From Megascapheus bottae (lineage: Eukaryota; Chordata; Mammalia; Rodentia; Geomyidae), in contig JANJXV010000048.1 of the NCBI GenBank assembly GCA_024803745.1, forward strand, positions 6,677,501-6,741,500: a DNA stretch of 64,000 nt. Direction: 5' to 3'. The notes under the pieces were generated by a model. The model made no database searches and was not told the origin of the DNA. It saw nothing but the letters and a program-made list of their open reading frames with translations. Shown piece after piece: positions 9,549-21,849 of this stretch. The number at the start of each line of letters is the position of its first letter. The stretch's first letter is position 1. A program made the position numbers and the translations under genes.

Positions 9549-12500
9549 AGGGTTAGGGTTAGTGTTAGGTTTAGTGTTGCAGTTAAGTTTAGGGTTAGGT
9601 TTACGGTAGGTGTTAGGGTTAGGGTTAGGGTTAGGTTTAGGGTTAGGGCTGGGGTAAGTGTAAGGGTTAGGGTTAGGGTTAGGGTTAAGGTTAGGTTTAG
9701 AGTTGGGGTTAGGGTTAGGGTAAGGGAAAGGGTTAGGGTTAGGGTTAGGAATAGGGAAAGGTTAGGGGTTAGGGTTAGGGTTAGGGTAAGGATATGTGTT
9801 AGGGTTAGGGTTAGGGTTAGCGTTAGGGTAAGGGTAAGAGTTAGGGTTAAGGTTAGGGTTAAGGTAAGGGTAAGGGTTAGTGTTAGGGTTAGGGTTAGGG
9901 TTAGGGTAAGTGTTAGTGTTAGGTTTAGGGTAAGGTTTAGGGTTAGGGTTAGGGTTAGGGCAAGGGTAAGTGTTAGGGTTAGTGTTAGCATTAAGGTTAG
10001 GTTTAGGGTTAGGGTAAGGGTAAGGGTTAGGGTTAGGGTTAGGTTTATGGTTAGGGAAAGGTTATGGTTAGCGTTATGGTTAGGGTAGGGGTTAGGGTAA
10101 GGGTAAGTGTTAGGGTCAGGGTTAGGGTTAGGATAAGAGTAAGGGTTAGGGTTAGGGTTAGGTTTAGGGTTATGGTTAGGGTTAGGGTTAGGTTTAGGGT
10201 TAGGGTTAGGGTTAGGGTAAGGGTCAGGGTTAGGGTAAGGGTAAGGGTTAGGGTTAGGTTTAGGATTAGGGTTAGGTTTGAGGTTAGGGTTAGGGTTAGG
10301 TGTAGGGTAAGGGTAAGGGTTAGGGTTAGGGTTAGGGTTAGGTTTATTGTTTGGGTAAGTTTAAGGGTTAGGGTTGGGTTAGGGTTAGAGTAAGGGTTAG
10401 GGGTAGGGTTAGGGTAAGGGCAAGGATTAGTGTTAGGGTTAAAGTTAGGTTTAGGGTTATGTTTAGGGTAAGGGTAGTGGTTAGGGTTAGGGTTAGGGTT
10501 AAGGATAAGATTAGGGTTAGGATTAGGGTTAGGGTAAGGGTAAGGGTTAGGGTTAGGGTTAGGGTTAGAGTTACGTTTAGAGTTAGGGTAAGGGAAAGGG
10601 TTTGGGTTAGGTTTAGGTTAAGGGTTAGGGTTAGGAGTTATGATTAGGGTTATGGTTAGGATTAGGGTTAGGGTAAGGGTTAGGGTTAGAATTAGGTTAA
10701 GGGTTAGGGTTATGGTTAGGGTTAGTGTTAGGGTAAGGATAAGAGTTAGGTTAGGGATAGGGTCATGGTTCGGGTTAGGTTTAGGTTTAGGTTTAGGGTA
10801 AGGGTAAGGGTTAGGGTTAGGGTTATGGTTAAGGTTAGGTTTAGAGTTGGGGTTAGGGTTAAGGTAAGGGAAAGGGTTAGGGTTAGTGTTAGGAATAGGG
10901 AAACTTTAGGGGTTAGGGTTAGGGTTAGTGGTAGGGTAAGGATATGTGATAGGGTTAGGGTTAGGGTTAGGGTTAGGTTTAAGGTAAGGGTTAGTGTTAG
11001 GTTTAGGGTGTGGTTTAGGGTTAGGGTTAGGGTAAGATTAGGGTTAGTGTTAGCATTAAGGTTAGGTTTAGGGTTAGGGTAAGGGTAAGGTTAGGGTTAG
11101 GTTTATGGTTAAGGTAAGGTTATGGTTAGCGTTATGGTTAGGGTAGGGGTTAGGGTAAGGGTAAGTTTTAGGGTCAGGGTTAGGGTTAGGATAAGAGGAA
11201 GGGTTAGGGTTAGGGTTAGGTTTAGGGTTAGAGTTAGGGTTAGATTTAGGGTTAGGGTTAGGGTAAGGGTTAAGGTTAGGGTAAGGGTAAGGGTTAGGGT
11301 TAGGTTTAGGGTTAGGGTTAGGTTTGACGTTAGGGTTAGGTGTAGGGTAAGGGTAAGGGTTAGGGTTAGGTTTAGGGTTAGGTTTAGGGTTTGGGTAACT
11401 TTAAGGGTTAGGGTTGGGTTAGGGTTAGATTAAGGGTTAGGGTTAGGGTTAGGGTTAGGGTAAGGGCAAGGGTTAGGGTTAGGGTTAAAGTTAGGTTTAG
11501 GGTTAGGTTTAGGGTAAGGGTAGTGGTTAGGGTTAGGGTTAGGGTTAAGGTTAAGATTAGGGTTAGGATTAAGGTTAGGGGAAGGGTTAGGGTTAGGGTT
11601 AGGGTTAGAGTTACGTTTAGGGTTAGGGTAAGGTTAAGGGTTTGGGTTAGGGTTAGGTTAAGGGTTAGGGTTAGGAGTTATGATTAGGGTTATGGTTAGG
11701 ATTAGGGTTAGGGTAAGGGTTAGGGTTAGGATTAGGTTAAGGGTTAGGGTTAGGGTTAGGGTTACGGTTAGGGTTAGGGTAAGGGTTAGGGTTAGGGTTA
11801 GGGTAAGGTTTAGGTTTAGGGTTAGGGTTAGGGTAAGGGATAGGGTTAGGATTAGGTTAAGGGTTAGGATTAGGGTTAGGGTAAGGGTAAGTGTTATGGT
11901 TAGGGTTAGAGGTAGGGTAAGTGTTAGGGTAAGGGTTATGGTTAGGGTTAGGTTTAGGGTATGGGTTAGGGTTAGGGTTAGGGCTAGCGTTAGGGTAAGG
12001 GTTAGGGTTAGGGTTTTGGTAAGGTTTAGGGTTAGGGTAAGGGTTAGGGTTAGGGTTAGGGTTAGGGTAAGGGTAAGGGTTAGGGTTAGTGTTAGGTTTA
12101 GGGTAAGGGTACGGTTTAGGTTTAGGGTTAGTGTTAGGGTTAGGTGTAGGGTAAGGGTAAGTGTTAGTGTTAGGGTTAGGGTTAGGGTTATTTTTAGGGT
12201 TAGGTTTAGGGTAAGGGTAAGGGTTAGGGTTAGGGTTAGGGTTAAAGTTAAGGTTAGGGTTAGGGTTAGGGTAAGATTTAGGGTTAGGGTTATGGTAAGG
12301 GTTAGGGTTAGGGTTAGGTTTAGGGTTAGAGTTAGGTTTAGGGTTAGGGTTAGGTTTAGGGTAAGGGTTAGGGTTAGGGTTAGGGTAAGGGCAAGGGTTA
12401 GGGTTAGGGTTAGGGTAAAGTTTCGGTTTAGGGTTAGGTTTAGGCTAAGGGTAAAGGTTAGGGTTGGGTTAGGGTTAGAGTAAGGTTAGGGTTAGGGTTA

Positions 12501-13256
12501 TGGTTAGGGTAAGGGCAAGGTTTAGGGTTAGGGTTAGGGTAAAGGTAAGGTTTAGGGTTAGGTTTAGGGTAAGGGTAAGGGTTAGTGTTAGGGTTAGGAT
12601 TAAGGTTAAGGTTAGGGTTAGGGTTAGGGTTAGGGTTAGGCTAAGGGTTAGGGTTAGGGTTAGGGTTCGGGTAAGCATAAGGGTAAGGGTAAGGGTAAGG
12701 GTTAAGCTTAGGTTTAGGGTTAGGGTTAGGGTAAGTGTAAAGGGTAGGGTTAGGGTTAGGGTTAGGGTAAGGGTAAGGGTTATGCTTAAGGTTAGGTTTA
12801 GGGTTAGGGGTAGGGTAAGGGTTAGGTTTAGGATTAGGGTTAGCGTTAGGGTAAGGTTTTGGATTAGGGTTAGGGTTAGACTTAGGGTTAGGTTTAGGTT
12901 TACGGATAGGATAAGCGTAAGGGTTAGGGTTAGGATTAGGGATAGGTTTAGTGTTGAAGTTAAGTTTAGGGTTAGGTTTAGGCTTAGAGTAAGTGTTAGG
13001 GTTATAGTTAGGGTAAGGGAAAGGGTTCGGTTTAGGGTTAAGGTTAAGTGTTAGGGTTAGGTTTAGGTTAAGGGTAAGGGTTAGCGTTAGGTTTAGGATT
13101 TGGGTAGGGGTAGGGTTAGGGTTAGGTTTAGGGTTAGGGTTAGGGTAAGTGTAAGGGTTAGGGTTAGGGTTAGGGTTAAGGTTAAGGTTAGGGTTAGGTT
13201 TGAGGTTAGGGTTAGGGTAAGGGAAAGTATTAGGGTTAGGGTTAGGAATAGGGAAA

Positions 13257-13287
<31 letters not shown>

Positions 13288-13834
13288 GGTTAGGGTTAGC
13301 GTTAGGGTAAACGTAAGAGTTAGGGTTTAGGTTAGGGTTAAGGTAAGGGTTAGGGTTCGGTTAGGTTAGGGTTAGAGTAAGGGTTAGGGTTAGGGTTAGG
13401 GTTAGGGTAAGAGCAAGGGAAGGGTTAGGGTTAGGGTAAAGTTTCGGTTTAGGGTTAGGTTTAGGCTTAGGGTAAATGTTAGGGTTGGGTTAGGTTTAGA
13501 GTAAGGGTTAGGGTTAGTGTTAGGGTTAGGGTAAGGGCAAGGTTTAGGGTTAGGGTTAGGGTAAAGTTTAGGTTTAGGGTTAGGTTTAGGGTAAGGGTAA
13601 GGGTTAGGGTTAGGGTTAGGATTAAGGTTAAGGTTAGGGTTAGGGTTAGAGTTAGGGTTAGGGTAAGGGTTAGGGTTAGGGTTAGGCTTAGGGTAAGCGT
13701 AAGGGTAAGGGTTAGGGTTAAGTTTAGGTTTAGGGTTAGGGTTAAGGTTAGGGTTAGGGTGAGGGTAATGGTAAGGGTTAAGCTTAGGTTTAGGGTTAGG
13801 GTTAGGATAAGTGTAAATGTTAGGGTTAGGGTCA

Positions 13835-14565
13835 GGGTTAGGGTAAGGGTAAGGGTTATGCTTAAGGTTAGGGTTAGGGTTAGGGTTAGGGTAAGGGTTA
13901 GGTTTAGGATTAGGGTTAGGGTTAGGGTAAGGTTTTGGGTTAGGTTTAGGGTTAGGGTTAGGTTTAGGTTTACAGATAGGATAAGGGTAAGGGTTAGGGT
14001 TAAGTTTAGGGTTAGGTTTAGTGTTGAAGTTAAGTTTAGGGTTAGGGTTAGGATTAGGGTAAGTGTTTGTTAGGGTTAGGGTAAGGGTTCGGTTTAGGGT
14101 TAAGGTTAAGTGTTAGGGTTAGGGTTAGGTTACGGGTAAGGGTTAGCGTTAGGGTTAGGATTTGGGTAGGGTTAGTGTTAGGGTGAGGGTTAGGTTTAGG
14201 GTTAGGGTTATTGTAAGTGTAAGGGTTATGGTTGGGGTTAGGATTAAGGTAAGGGGTAGGGTTAGGGAAAGGTTAGGGGTTAGGATTAGGGTTAGGGTTA
14301 GGGTAAGGATATGTGTTAGCGTTAGGGTTAGGGTTAGGGTTAGCGTTAGGGTAAAGGTAAGAGTTAGGGTTTAGGTTATGGTTAAGGTTAGGGTTAGGGT
14401 TGGGTTAGGGTTAGAGTAAGGGTTAGGGTTAGAGTTAGGGTTAGGGTAAGGAGAAGGGATGGGTAGGGTTAGGGTTAAAGTTAGGTTTAGGGTTAGGTTT
14501 AGGGTAAGGGTAAGGGTTAGGGTTAGGGTGAGGGTTAAGGTTAAGGTTAGGGTTAGGGTTAGAGT
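13835..14565 (+). repeat. 756-bp-period tandem duplication, copy 1
   Basis: It is near-identical to 14,591-15,321. gttatgctta lies at 13,855/14,611, ggatttgggtaggg near 14,158/14,914 and gagaagggat at 14,451/15,207, all 756 bp apart. 756 is 126 hexamers, so register is kept. The open frames inside are identical dipeptide chains differing by one residue, which shows how recent the copy is. Confidence 0.9.
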
Positions 14566-14590
14566 TAGGGTAAGGGTTAGGTTAGGGTTA

Positions 14591-15321
14591 GGGTTAGGGT
14601 AAGGGTAAGGGTTATGCTTAAGGTTAGGGTTAGGGTTAGGGTTAGGGTAAGGGTTAGGTTTAGGATTAGGGTTAGGGTTAGGGTAAGGTTTTGGGTTAGG
14701 TTTAGGGTTAGAGTTAGGTTTAGGTTTACAGATAGGATAAGGGTAAGGGTTAGGGTTAAGTTTAGGGTTAGGTTTAGTGTTGAAGTTAAGTTTAGGGTTA
14801 GGGTTAGGATTAGGGTAAGTGTTTGTTAGGGTTAGGGTAAGGGTTCGGTTTAGGGTTAAGGTTAAGTGTTAGGGTTAGGGTTAGGTTACGGGTAAGGGTT
14901 AGCGTTAGGGTTAGGATTTGGGTAGGGTTAGTGTTAGGGTGAGGGTTAGGTTTAGGGTTAGGGTTATTGTAAGTGTAAGGGTTATGGTTGGGGTTAGGAT
15001 TAAGGTAAGGGGTAGGGTTAGGGAAAGGTTAGGGGTTAGGATTAGGGTTAGGGTTAGGGTAAGGATATGTGTTAGGGTTAGGGTTAGGGTTAGGGTTAGC
15101 GTTAGGGTAAAGGTAAGAGTTAGGGTTTAGGTTATGGTTAAGGTTAGGGTTAGGGTTGGGTTAGGGTTAGAGTAAGGGTTAGGGTTAGAGTTAGGGTTAG
15201 GGTAAGGAGAAGGGATGGGTAGGGTTAGGGTTAAAGTTAGGTTTAGGGTTAGGTTTAGGGTAAGGGTAAGGGTTAGGGTTAGGGTGAGGGTTAAGGTTAA
15301 GGTTAGGGTTAGGGTTAGGGT
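14591..15321 (+). repeat. 756-bp-period tandem duplication, copy 2
   Basis: This is the second copy of the pair. A clear difference is gttagcgttaggg near 14,317 against gttagggttaggg near 15,073. The match ends where a run of perfect TTAGGG units begins after 15,302. Confidence 0.9.
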
Positions 15322-15350
15322 TAGGGTTAGGGTTAGGGTTAGGGTTAGGG
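15303..15350 (+). repeat. Longest perfect TTAGGG run noticed (8 units)
   Basis: Eight uninterrupted perfect hexamers precede a 7-mer with an extra G. I noticed no longer perfect run; most runs are 2-6 units. The run lies at the edge of a duplicated block. Confidence 0.75.
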
Positions 15351-16480
15351 GTTAGGGTTAGGGTTAGGATAAGGGTTAGGGTTAGGTTAAGGGTTAGGGT
15401 TAGGGGTTAGGGTTAGGGTTAGGGTAAGGGTTAGAGTTAGGATTAGGGTAAGGGTTAGGGTTAGGGTTAGGGTTAATGTAAGGGTGAGTGTTAGGGTTAG
15501 AGTTAGGTTTAGGGTAAGTGTTAGGGTAAGGGTTAGGGTTATGTTTAGGTTTAGGGTATGGGTTAAGTTTAGAGTTAGGGTTAGTGTAAGGGTACGTGTT
15601 AGGGTTATGGTTAGGGTTAGGGTAAGTATTCTGGTTAGGGTTAGGGTTAGGGTAAGGGTAAAGTTTAGGGTTAGGGTTAGGTTTATGGGTTAGGGTTAGG
15701 GTTAGGGTTAGGTTTAGGGTAAGGGCAAGGGTTAGGTTTAGGGTGAGGGTTAGGTATAGGGTTAGGGTTAGGATTAGGTTTAGGGTTAGGGTAAGGGTAA
15801 GGGTTAGGGTTAGAGTTAGGATTACGATAAGGGTAAGTGTTAGGGTTAGGTTTAGGGTTAGGGTTAGTGTAAGGGTAACGGTTAGATTTAGGGTTAGGGT
15901 TAGGGTTAGGTTTAGGGCTAGGGTTAGTGTTAGGGTTAGGGTAAGGGTTAGGGTAAGGGTTAGGGTTAAGGTTAGGGTTAGGGTTAGGGTTAGGGTTAGG
16001 GTAAAGGTAAGGGTTAAGTTGAGGGTTAGGGTTAGGGTTAGGGTAAGGATAAGGGTTAGGGTTAAGTTTAGAGGTGGGGTTAGAGTTAGGGTTAGGTTTA
16101 AGGTTAGGGTTAGGTTGTGGGTAAGGCTAAGGGTTAGGGTTAGGTTTAGGGTTAGGGTTAGGGTTATGGTTATGGTTAGGGTTAAGGTTAGGTTAGGGTT
16201 AGGGTAAGGGTATGTGTTAATGTTATGGTTAAGGTTATATTAAGGGTTAGGGTTAGCGTTAGGGTAAGGTTTAGGGTTAGGGTTAGGGTTAAGGTAAGGG
16301 TAAGATTTAGGGTTAGGGTTAGGTTTAGCGTAAGGGTTAGGGTTAGGTTTAGGTAAGGGTAAGTTTTAGGGTTAGTGTTAGGGTTAGAGTTAGGGTTAGG
16401 GTAAGGGTTAGGGTTAGGCTTAGGGTTAGGGTAGAGGTTAGGGTAAGTGTGTTAGGGTTAGGGTAAGGGTTAGGAAAAGG
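15322..16480 (+). repeat. Diverged array, no long duplication found
   Basis: Variant hexamers only. A tattctggttagg marker near 15,628 is an early member of a gttctgg marker family that becomes common between 39 and 60 kb. The marker-bearing stretch from about 15,484 to 15,690 resembles 38,868-39,122 in variant order, so a diverged relative of the 487-bp unit may lie here. No gene or RNA is visible. Confidence 0.6.
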
Positions 16481-17480
16481 GTAAGGGTAAGGGTTAGGGT
16501 TAGGGTTAGGGGTTAGTGTTATTGTTAGGGTTAGGGTTAGAGGTTAGGGTTAGTGTTAGGGTTAGGGTTAGGGTTATGGTAAGGTTTAGTTTTAGGGGTT
16601 AGGGTTAGGGTTAGGGATAGGGTTAGAGTAGAGGTTACGGTTAGGGTTAGGGTTAGGGTTAGGGATAGGGTTAGTGTAGAGGTTAGGGTAAGGGTGTTAG
16701 GGTTAGGGTTCGGGTTAGGATAAGGGTAAGGGTAAGGGTTAGGGTTAGGGTTAGGGTTAGGGGTTAGTGTTTTTGTTAGGGTTAGGGTTAGAGGTTAGGG
16801 TTAGTGTTAGGGTTAGGGTTAGGGTTAGAGTTATGGTAAGGGTTAGGTTTGGGGTTAGGGTTAGTGTTAGCGTTAGGTTAAGTGTTAGGGTTAGGGTTAG
16901 GGATAGGGTTAGAATAAGAGTTAGGGTATTGGTTAGCGTAAGGGTTAAGGTTAGGTTTTGGGTTAGGGTTAGTGTAAGGGTAAGGGTTAGGGTTAGGGTT
17001 AGCGTTAGGGTAAGGGTAAGGGTAAGGGTAAGTGTTAGTGTTAGGGTTAGGGTTAGGGTAGGGGTTAGGGTAAGGGTAAGTGTTAGGGTTAGGGTTAGGG
17101 TTAGGATAAGGGTAAGGGTTAGGGTTAGGGTTAGTGTTAGGGTTAGGTTAAGGGTTAGTGTTAGGGTTATGGTTAGGGTTATGTTTAGGATAAGTGTTAG
17201 GGTTAGTGTTAGGGTTACGGTAAGGGTAAGTGTTAGGGTTAGTGTTAGGTTTAGGGTTAGGGTAAGTGTTAGGGTTAGGATTAGGGTTAGGTTTAGCGAT
17301 GGGGTAAGGTTAGGGTTAGGGTTAGGGTAAGGGTAAGGGTAAATGCTAGGGTTAGGGTTCGGGTTAGGATAAGGGTAAGGGTTAGGGTTAGGGTTAGGGT
17401 TAGGGGTTAGTGTTATTGTTAGGGTTAGGGTTAGGGGTTAGGGTTAGTGTTAGGGTTAGGTTTAGGGTTAGGGTTAGGGT
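16481..17480 (+). repeat. Diverged short duplications around a ggttagtgtt marker
   Basis: A ggttagtgtta/ttttgttaggg block recurs at 16,511, 16,762 and 17,405 with similar flanks (spacings 251 and 643 bp). A gttcgggttaggataaggg block occurs near 16,709 and 17,357 and also near 1,706. About 17,166-17,300 resembles 1,538-1,670. These are partial, diverged copies, and unit limits are not clear. Confidence 0.6.
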
Positions 17481-17619
17481 TAGGGGTTAGGGTTAGTGTT
17501 AGCGTTAGGGTAAATGTTAGGGTTAGGGTTAGAGTTAGGTTTAGGAAAAGGGTTAGGGTTAGGATTAGGGTTAGGGTAAGCGTAAGTGTTAGTGTTAGGG
17601 TTAGTGTTAGGATTATGGT

Positions 17620-17800
17620 TAGGGTAAGGGTTAGGGTTAGGGTTAGTGTTAGGGTTTAGGGTTAGGGTTAGGTTTAGGGTTAGTGTTAGGGGAAGGTTAA
17701 GAGTTAGCGTTATGGTTAGGGTTAGGGTTAGGGTAAGGGTAAGGGTTATGGTTAGGGTTATAGTTAGTTTTAGGGTTAGGGTAAGGGTAAGGGTTAGGTT
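17620..17800 (+). repeat. 690-bp-spaced duplication, copy 1
   Basis: About 180 bp match 18,310-18,490, with ggttagtgttagggtttagg at 17,641/18,331 and the following ggggaaggttaagagttagcg pattern conserved. The sequence between the two copies (17,800-18,310) is diverged array with a ggttgtggg patch near 18,045. Confidence 0.8.
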
Positions 17801-18309
17801 TAGGTTTGGTGTTAGGGTAAGTGTTAGGGTTAGGCTTAGTGTTGGGGTTAAGGTTAGGGTTAGGGTAAGGGTTAGGTTTAGGGTTAGGTTTAGCGTAAGG
17901 GTTAGGGTTAGGTTAGGGTTAGGTTTAAGGTAAGGGTAAGGGTTAGGGTTAGGGTTAGGGTTACGGTAAGGGTAAGGGTTAGGGTTAGTGTTGGGGTTAA
18001 GGTTAGGGTTAGGGTTAGGGTTAGGGTTAGGGTTAGGTTTAGGGTTGTGGGTAAGCTTAGGGTTTGGGTTAGGGTAAGGGTAATGGTTAGGGTTAGGGTT
18101 AGGATTAGGGTAAGGGTTAGGGTTAGGTTTAGTGTAAGGGTAAGTTTTAAGGTTAGGGTTAGGGTTAGGGTTAGGTTTAGGGTTAGGGTAATGGTAAGGG
18201 TTAGAGTTAGGGTTAGGGTTAGGGTAAGGTTTAGGGTTAGGGTTAGGGTTAGAGTAGGGGTTAGGGTAAGCGTAAGTGTTAGGGTTAGGTTTAAGGTTAG
18301 AATAAGGGT

Positions 18310-18490
18310 AAGGGTTAAGGGTAGGGTTAGGGTTAGTGTTAGGGTTTAGGGTTAGGGTTAGGTTTAGGGTTAGTGTTAGGGGAAGGTTAAGAGTTAGCGT
18401 TATGGTTAGGGTTAGGGTTAGGGTAAGGGTAAGGGTTATGGTTAGGGTTATAGTTAGTTTTAGGGTTAGGGTAAGGGTAAGGGTTAGGGT
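18310..18490 (+). repeat. 690-bp-spaced duplication, copy 2
   Basis: This is the partner of 17,620-17,800. After 18,490 the copies part, and by 18,640 the sequence has switched to the segment shared with 6.4-8.7 kb. Confidence 0.8.
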
Positions 18491-18639
18491 TAGAGTTAGG
18501 GTTAGGGTAAGGTTTATTGTTAGGGTTAGGTTTAGGGTAGGGGTTATGGTAAGAGTAAGTGTTAGGGTTAGGTTTAGGGTTAGAATAAGGGTAAGGGTTA
18601 GGGTAGGGTTTGGGTTAGTGTTAGGGGTTAGGGTTAGGT

Positions 18640-20308
18640 TAAGTTTTAGGGTTAGTGTTAGGGTAAGGTTAAGGATTAGCGTTAGGGGTAGGGTTAGGGT
18701 TCGGGTTAGGGTAAGGGTAAGGGTTAGGTTTAGGGTTAGGGTTAGGTTTAGGTTTAGGGTTAGTGTAAGGTTAAGTGTTAGGTTAGGTGTAGTGTTGTAG
18801 TTAAGGTTAGGGTTAGGGTAAGGGTTAGGTTTAGAGTTAGGTTTAGGGTTAGGTTTAGGGTTACGGTTAGGTTTAGGGTTAGGGTTAGGGTAAGGGTATG
18901 TGCTAGGGTTAGGGTTATGGTTAGGGTTAGGGTTAAGGTAAGGGTACGGGTTAGGTTTAGGTTTAGGGTTAGGTTTCGTGTAAGGGTTAATGTTAGGTTT
19001 AGGGTAATGTTAAGGTTTAGGGTTAGGGTTAGGGTCAGGTTTAGGTTTAGGTTAAGGGTAAGGGTAAGGGTTAGGGATAGGGTTAGGGTTAGTGTAAGGG
19101 TAAGGTAAGGGTTAGGGTTAAGGTTAGGGTTAGGGTTAGGGTAAGGTTATGTTATAGGTTTAGGTTTAGGTTTAGGGTTAGGGTTAAGGTAAGGGTAAGG
19201 GTTATGTTTAGGGTTAGGGTAGGGTTAGTGTTAGGGTTAGTGTTTGGTTTAGGGTAAGGATAAGTGTTAGGGTTAGGGTTAGGGTTAAGGTTAAGGTTAG
19301 GGTTAGGGTGAGGGTAAGGTTTAGGGTTACGTTTAGGGTTAGGGTTAGGTTAAGGTTATGGTTAGGTTAAGGAAAAGAGTTAGGGTTAGGGATAGGGTTA
19401 GGGTTCGGGATAGGTTTAGGGTTAGGGTGAGGGTAAGGGTAAGGGTTAAGGTGAGGGTTAGGGTTAAGTTTAGGGTTAGGGTTAGGGTAAGGGTTAGGGT
19501 TAGGGTTAGGCTTAGGGTTAGGGTAAGTGTTAGGGTTAGGGTTAGGATTAGGGTTAGGCTAAGGGTAAGGGTAAGGGTTAGGGTTAAGGTAAGGGTTATG
19601 GTTAGGGTAAGGGTTAGGGTAAGGGTTAGGGTTTGGTTTATGTTTAGGGTTAAGTTTAGGGTTAGGGTTAGGGTAAGGGTAAGGATTAGGGTTAGGGTAA
19701 GGGTTAGATTTAGGGTTGGGTTAAGTTTAGGGTGAGGGTTAGTGTAAGGGTAAAGGTTAGGGTTAGGGTTAGGGTTAGGGTTAGGTTTAGGGTTACGGTT
19801 AGGGTTAGGGTTAGGGTAAGGATATGTGTTAGGGTTAGGGTTAGGGTTAGACTTAGGGTTAGGGTTAGCGTTAGGGTAAGGGTAAGTGTTAGGGTTAGGG
19901 TTAGGATTAAGGTAAGGGTAAGGGTTAGGGTCAGGTTTAGGGTTCGGTTTAGGGTAAGGGTTAAGGTAAGTGTTGGGGTAAGGGTAAGGTTTAGAGTTAG
20001 CGTTAGGGTTAGGGTAAGGATATGTGTTAGGGTTAGGGTTAGGGTTAGGGTTAGGTTTAGGGTTCGCGTTAGGGTAAGGGTAAGTGTTAGGGTTAGGGTT
20101 AGGATTAAGGTAAGGTTAAGGGTTAGGGTTAGGGTGAGGGTTAGGGTAAGGATAAGGGTTAGTGTTAAGGTTAGGTTTAGGGTTAGGGTTAGGGTTAGGG
20201 TTAAGGTTAGTGTTAGGGTGAGGGTAAGGGTAAGAGTTAGGGTTAGGTTTAGGGTTAGGGTTAGGCTAAGGGTAAAGGTTAGGGTTAGTTTTAGGATTAT
20301 GTTTAGGG

Positions 20309-20339
<31 letters not shown>

Positions 20340-20810
20340 AAGGGTTCGGGTAAAGGTTAGGGTTCGGGTTAGGTTTATGTTTGGGTTAGGGTTAGGGTAA
20401 GGCTAAGGGTTAGGGTTAGGATTAGGGTTTGGGTTAAGGTAAGGGTTAGGGTTAGGGTTAGGGTTAGGGTAAGGGTTAGGGTTACGGTTAGGGTTAGGTT
20501 TAGGGTTGGGGTTAAGGTTAGGGTTAGGGTTAGGGTAAGGTAAGTGTTAGGGTTAGGGTTAGGGTTAAGGTAAGGGTAAGGGTTAGGGTTAGGGTTCGGT
20601 TTAGGGTAAGGTTTCCGGTTAGGTTTAGTGTAAGGGTAAGGTTTATGGTTACGGTTAGGGTTAGGGTTAGGATAAGGGTAAGGGTTAGAGTTAGGGTTAG
20701 AGTTAAGATTAGGTTTAGTGTTAGGGTAAGGGTAAGTGTTAGGGTTAGGGTTAGGTTTAGGGTAATGGTTAGGGTTAGCGTTAGGGTTAAGGTAGGGTTT
20801 AGGGTAAGGG
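18640..20810 (+). repeat. Duplicated segment, right copy (partner 6,375-8,702)
   Basis: It is the collinear partner of the left segment and includes one 968-type unit (tgctagggtt at 18,901) and the gttcgggatagg block near 19,402. It lacks the extra 150-bp duplication of the left copy. The match stops near 20,810, very close to the left segment's junction at 8,703. Confidence 0.88.
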
Positions 20811-21849
20811 TTAGGGTTAGGGTTAGGCTTAGGGGTTAGGGTTAGAGTTAGCGTTATAGTAGGGTCAGGGTTAGGGTTAGGATTAGGGTTAGGGTTAGTT
20901 TTAGGTTTAGGGTTAGGGTTATGGTAAGGGTAAGAATTAGGGTTAGGGTTAGGGTTAAGGTTAGGGTTAGGTTTAGGGTTAGGTTTAGGTTTAGAGTTAG
21001 GGTAAGGTTAAGGGTTAGGGTTAGTGTTAGGGTTAAGGTTAGGGTTAGGGTTAGGGTTAGAGTTAGGTTTAGGGTTAGGGTTAGGGTTAGGGTTAGGTTT
21101 AGGGTAAGGGTTATGTTTAGGGTTAGGGTAAGGGTTAGGATAAGGGTAAGTTTTAGGGTTAGGGTAAGGGTAAGGGTTATTTTTAGTGTTAGGGTTAGGG
21201 TTAGGGTAAGTGTTAGGGTTAGGGTTAGAGTTAGTGTTAGGTTAAGATTTAGCGTTAGGGTTAGCTTTAGGGTTAGGTTTAGGGTTTGGGTAAGGGTAAG
21301 GGTTAGGATTAGGGTTAGGGTTAGTTTTAAGGTTATTGGGTTAGGGTTAGGGTTAGGGTTAGTTTTTGGGTTAGGGTTAGGTAAGTTTAAGTGTTAGGGT
21401 TAGGTTTAGGGTTAGGTTTAGGTTTAGGGGTAAGGTTGCGGTTGAGGTTATGGTTAGGGTTAGGATTAGGGTAAGTGTTAGGGTTAGGGTTAGGATTAGG
21501 GTAAGGGTAAGGGTTAGGGTTATTGTTAGGTTTAGGGTGAGGGTAAGGTTTAGGGTAAGGGTTAGGGTTAGGGTTAGGGTTAGGGTTAGGGTTAGGTTAA
21601 GTTTAGGGTTAGGGTAAGGATAAGAGTTAGGGTTAGGCATAGGGTTAGGTTTCGGGATAGGTTTAGGGTTAGGATGAGGGTAAGGGTAAGGGTTAGGGTG
21701 AGAGTTAGGGTTAAGGTTAGGGTTAGGGTTAGGGTTAGGGTAAGGGTAAGGGTTAGGGTTAGGCTTAGGGTTAGGGTTAGGGTTAGGGTAAGGGTAAGGG
21801 TAAGGGTTAGGGTTAGTGTTAGGTTTAGAGTGAGGGTAAGGTTTAGGGT
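20811..21849 (+). repeat. Diverged array with echo of the 968-bp unit
   Basis: The stretch is mostly variant hexamers with no long match found. Around 21,605-21,720 the order of variants (aaggataagag, a gttaggcatagg block, gtttcgggatagg, aggatgaggg) echoes the boundary region of the 968-bp units near 5,165 and 6,133. No gene or RNA is visible. Confidence 0.6.

Larger units (their letters stand above)
9549..15321 (+). repeat. Diverged ~1.0-1.1-kb higher-order unit array
   Basis: Several markers return at about 1-kb steps. aatagggaaa lies at 9,750, 10,894 and 13,247. aagggcaagg lies at 10,426, 11,462, 12,387, 12,511 and 13,533. ttaggagttatg lies at 10,631 and 11,671. tttcggttta lies at 12,421 and 13,442. 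The tatgcttaagg block lies at 12,781 and 13,857. Spacings vary (925-1,144 bp), so units have gained and lost hexamers. About 10,800-11,720 is a diverged copy of 9,660-10,680, with the offset sliding from 1,144 to 1,040. About 13,401-14,430 is a diverged copy of 12,381-13,400. The 11,721-12,380 stretch fits least well. The exact number of units is uncertain. Confidence 0.65.

Noticed and set aside
9206..9991. Open frame of 261 codons on -, Leu-Thr chain, resembling a hydrophobic repeat or antifreeze-like protein
   Set aside because: It is the complement of TTAGGG read as CTAACC, and it overlaps a + strand open frame of the same origin. The regularity is nucleotide, not protein, in origin.
11680..12483. 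Open frame of 267 codons on +, and similar ones throughout
   Set aside because: It is the same Val-Arg artefact. Variant hexamers only swap Arg for Ser, Lys or Met and Val for Phe, Ile or Leu. There is no sign of coding constraint.
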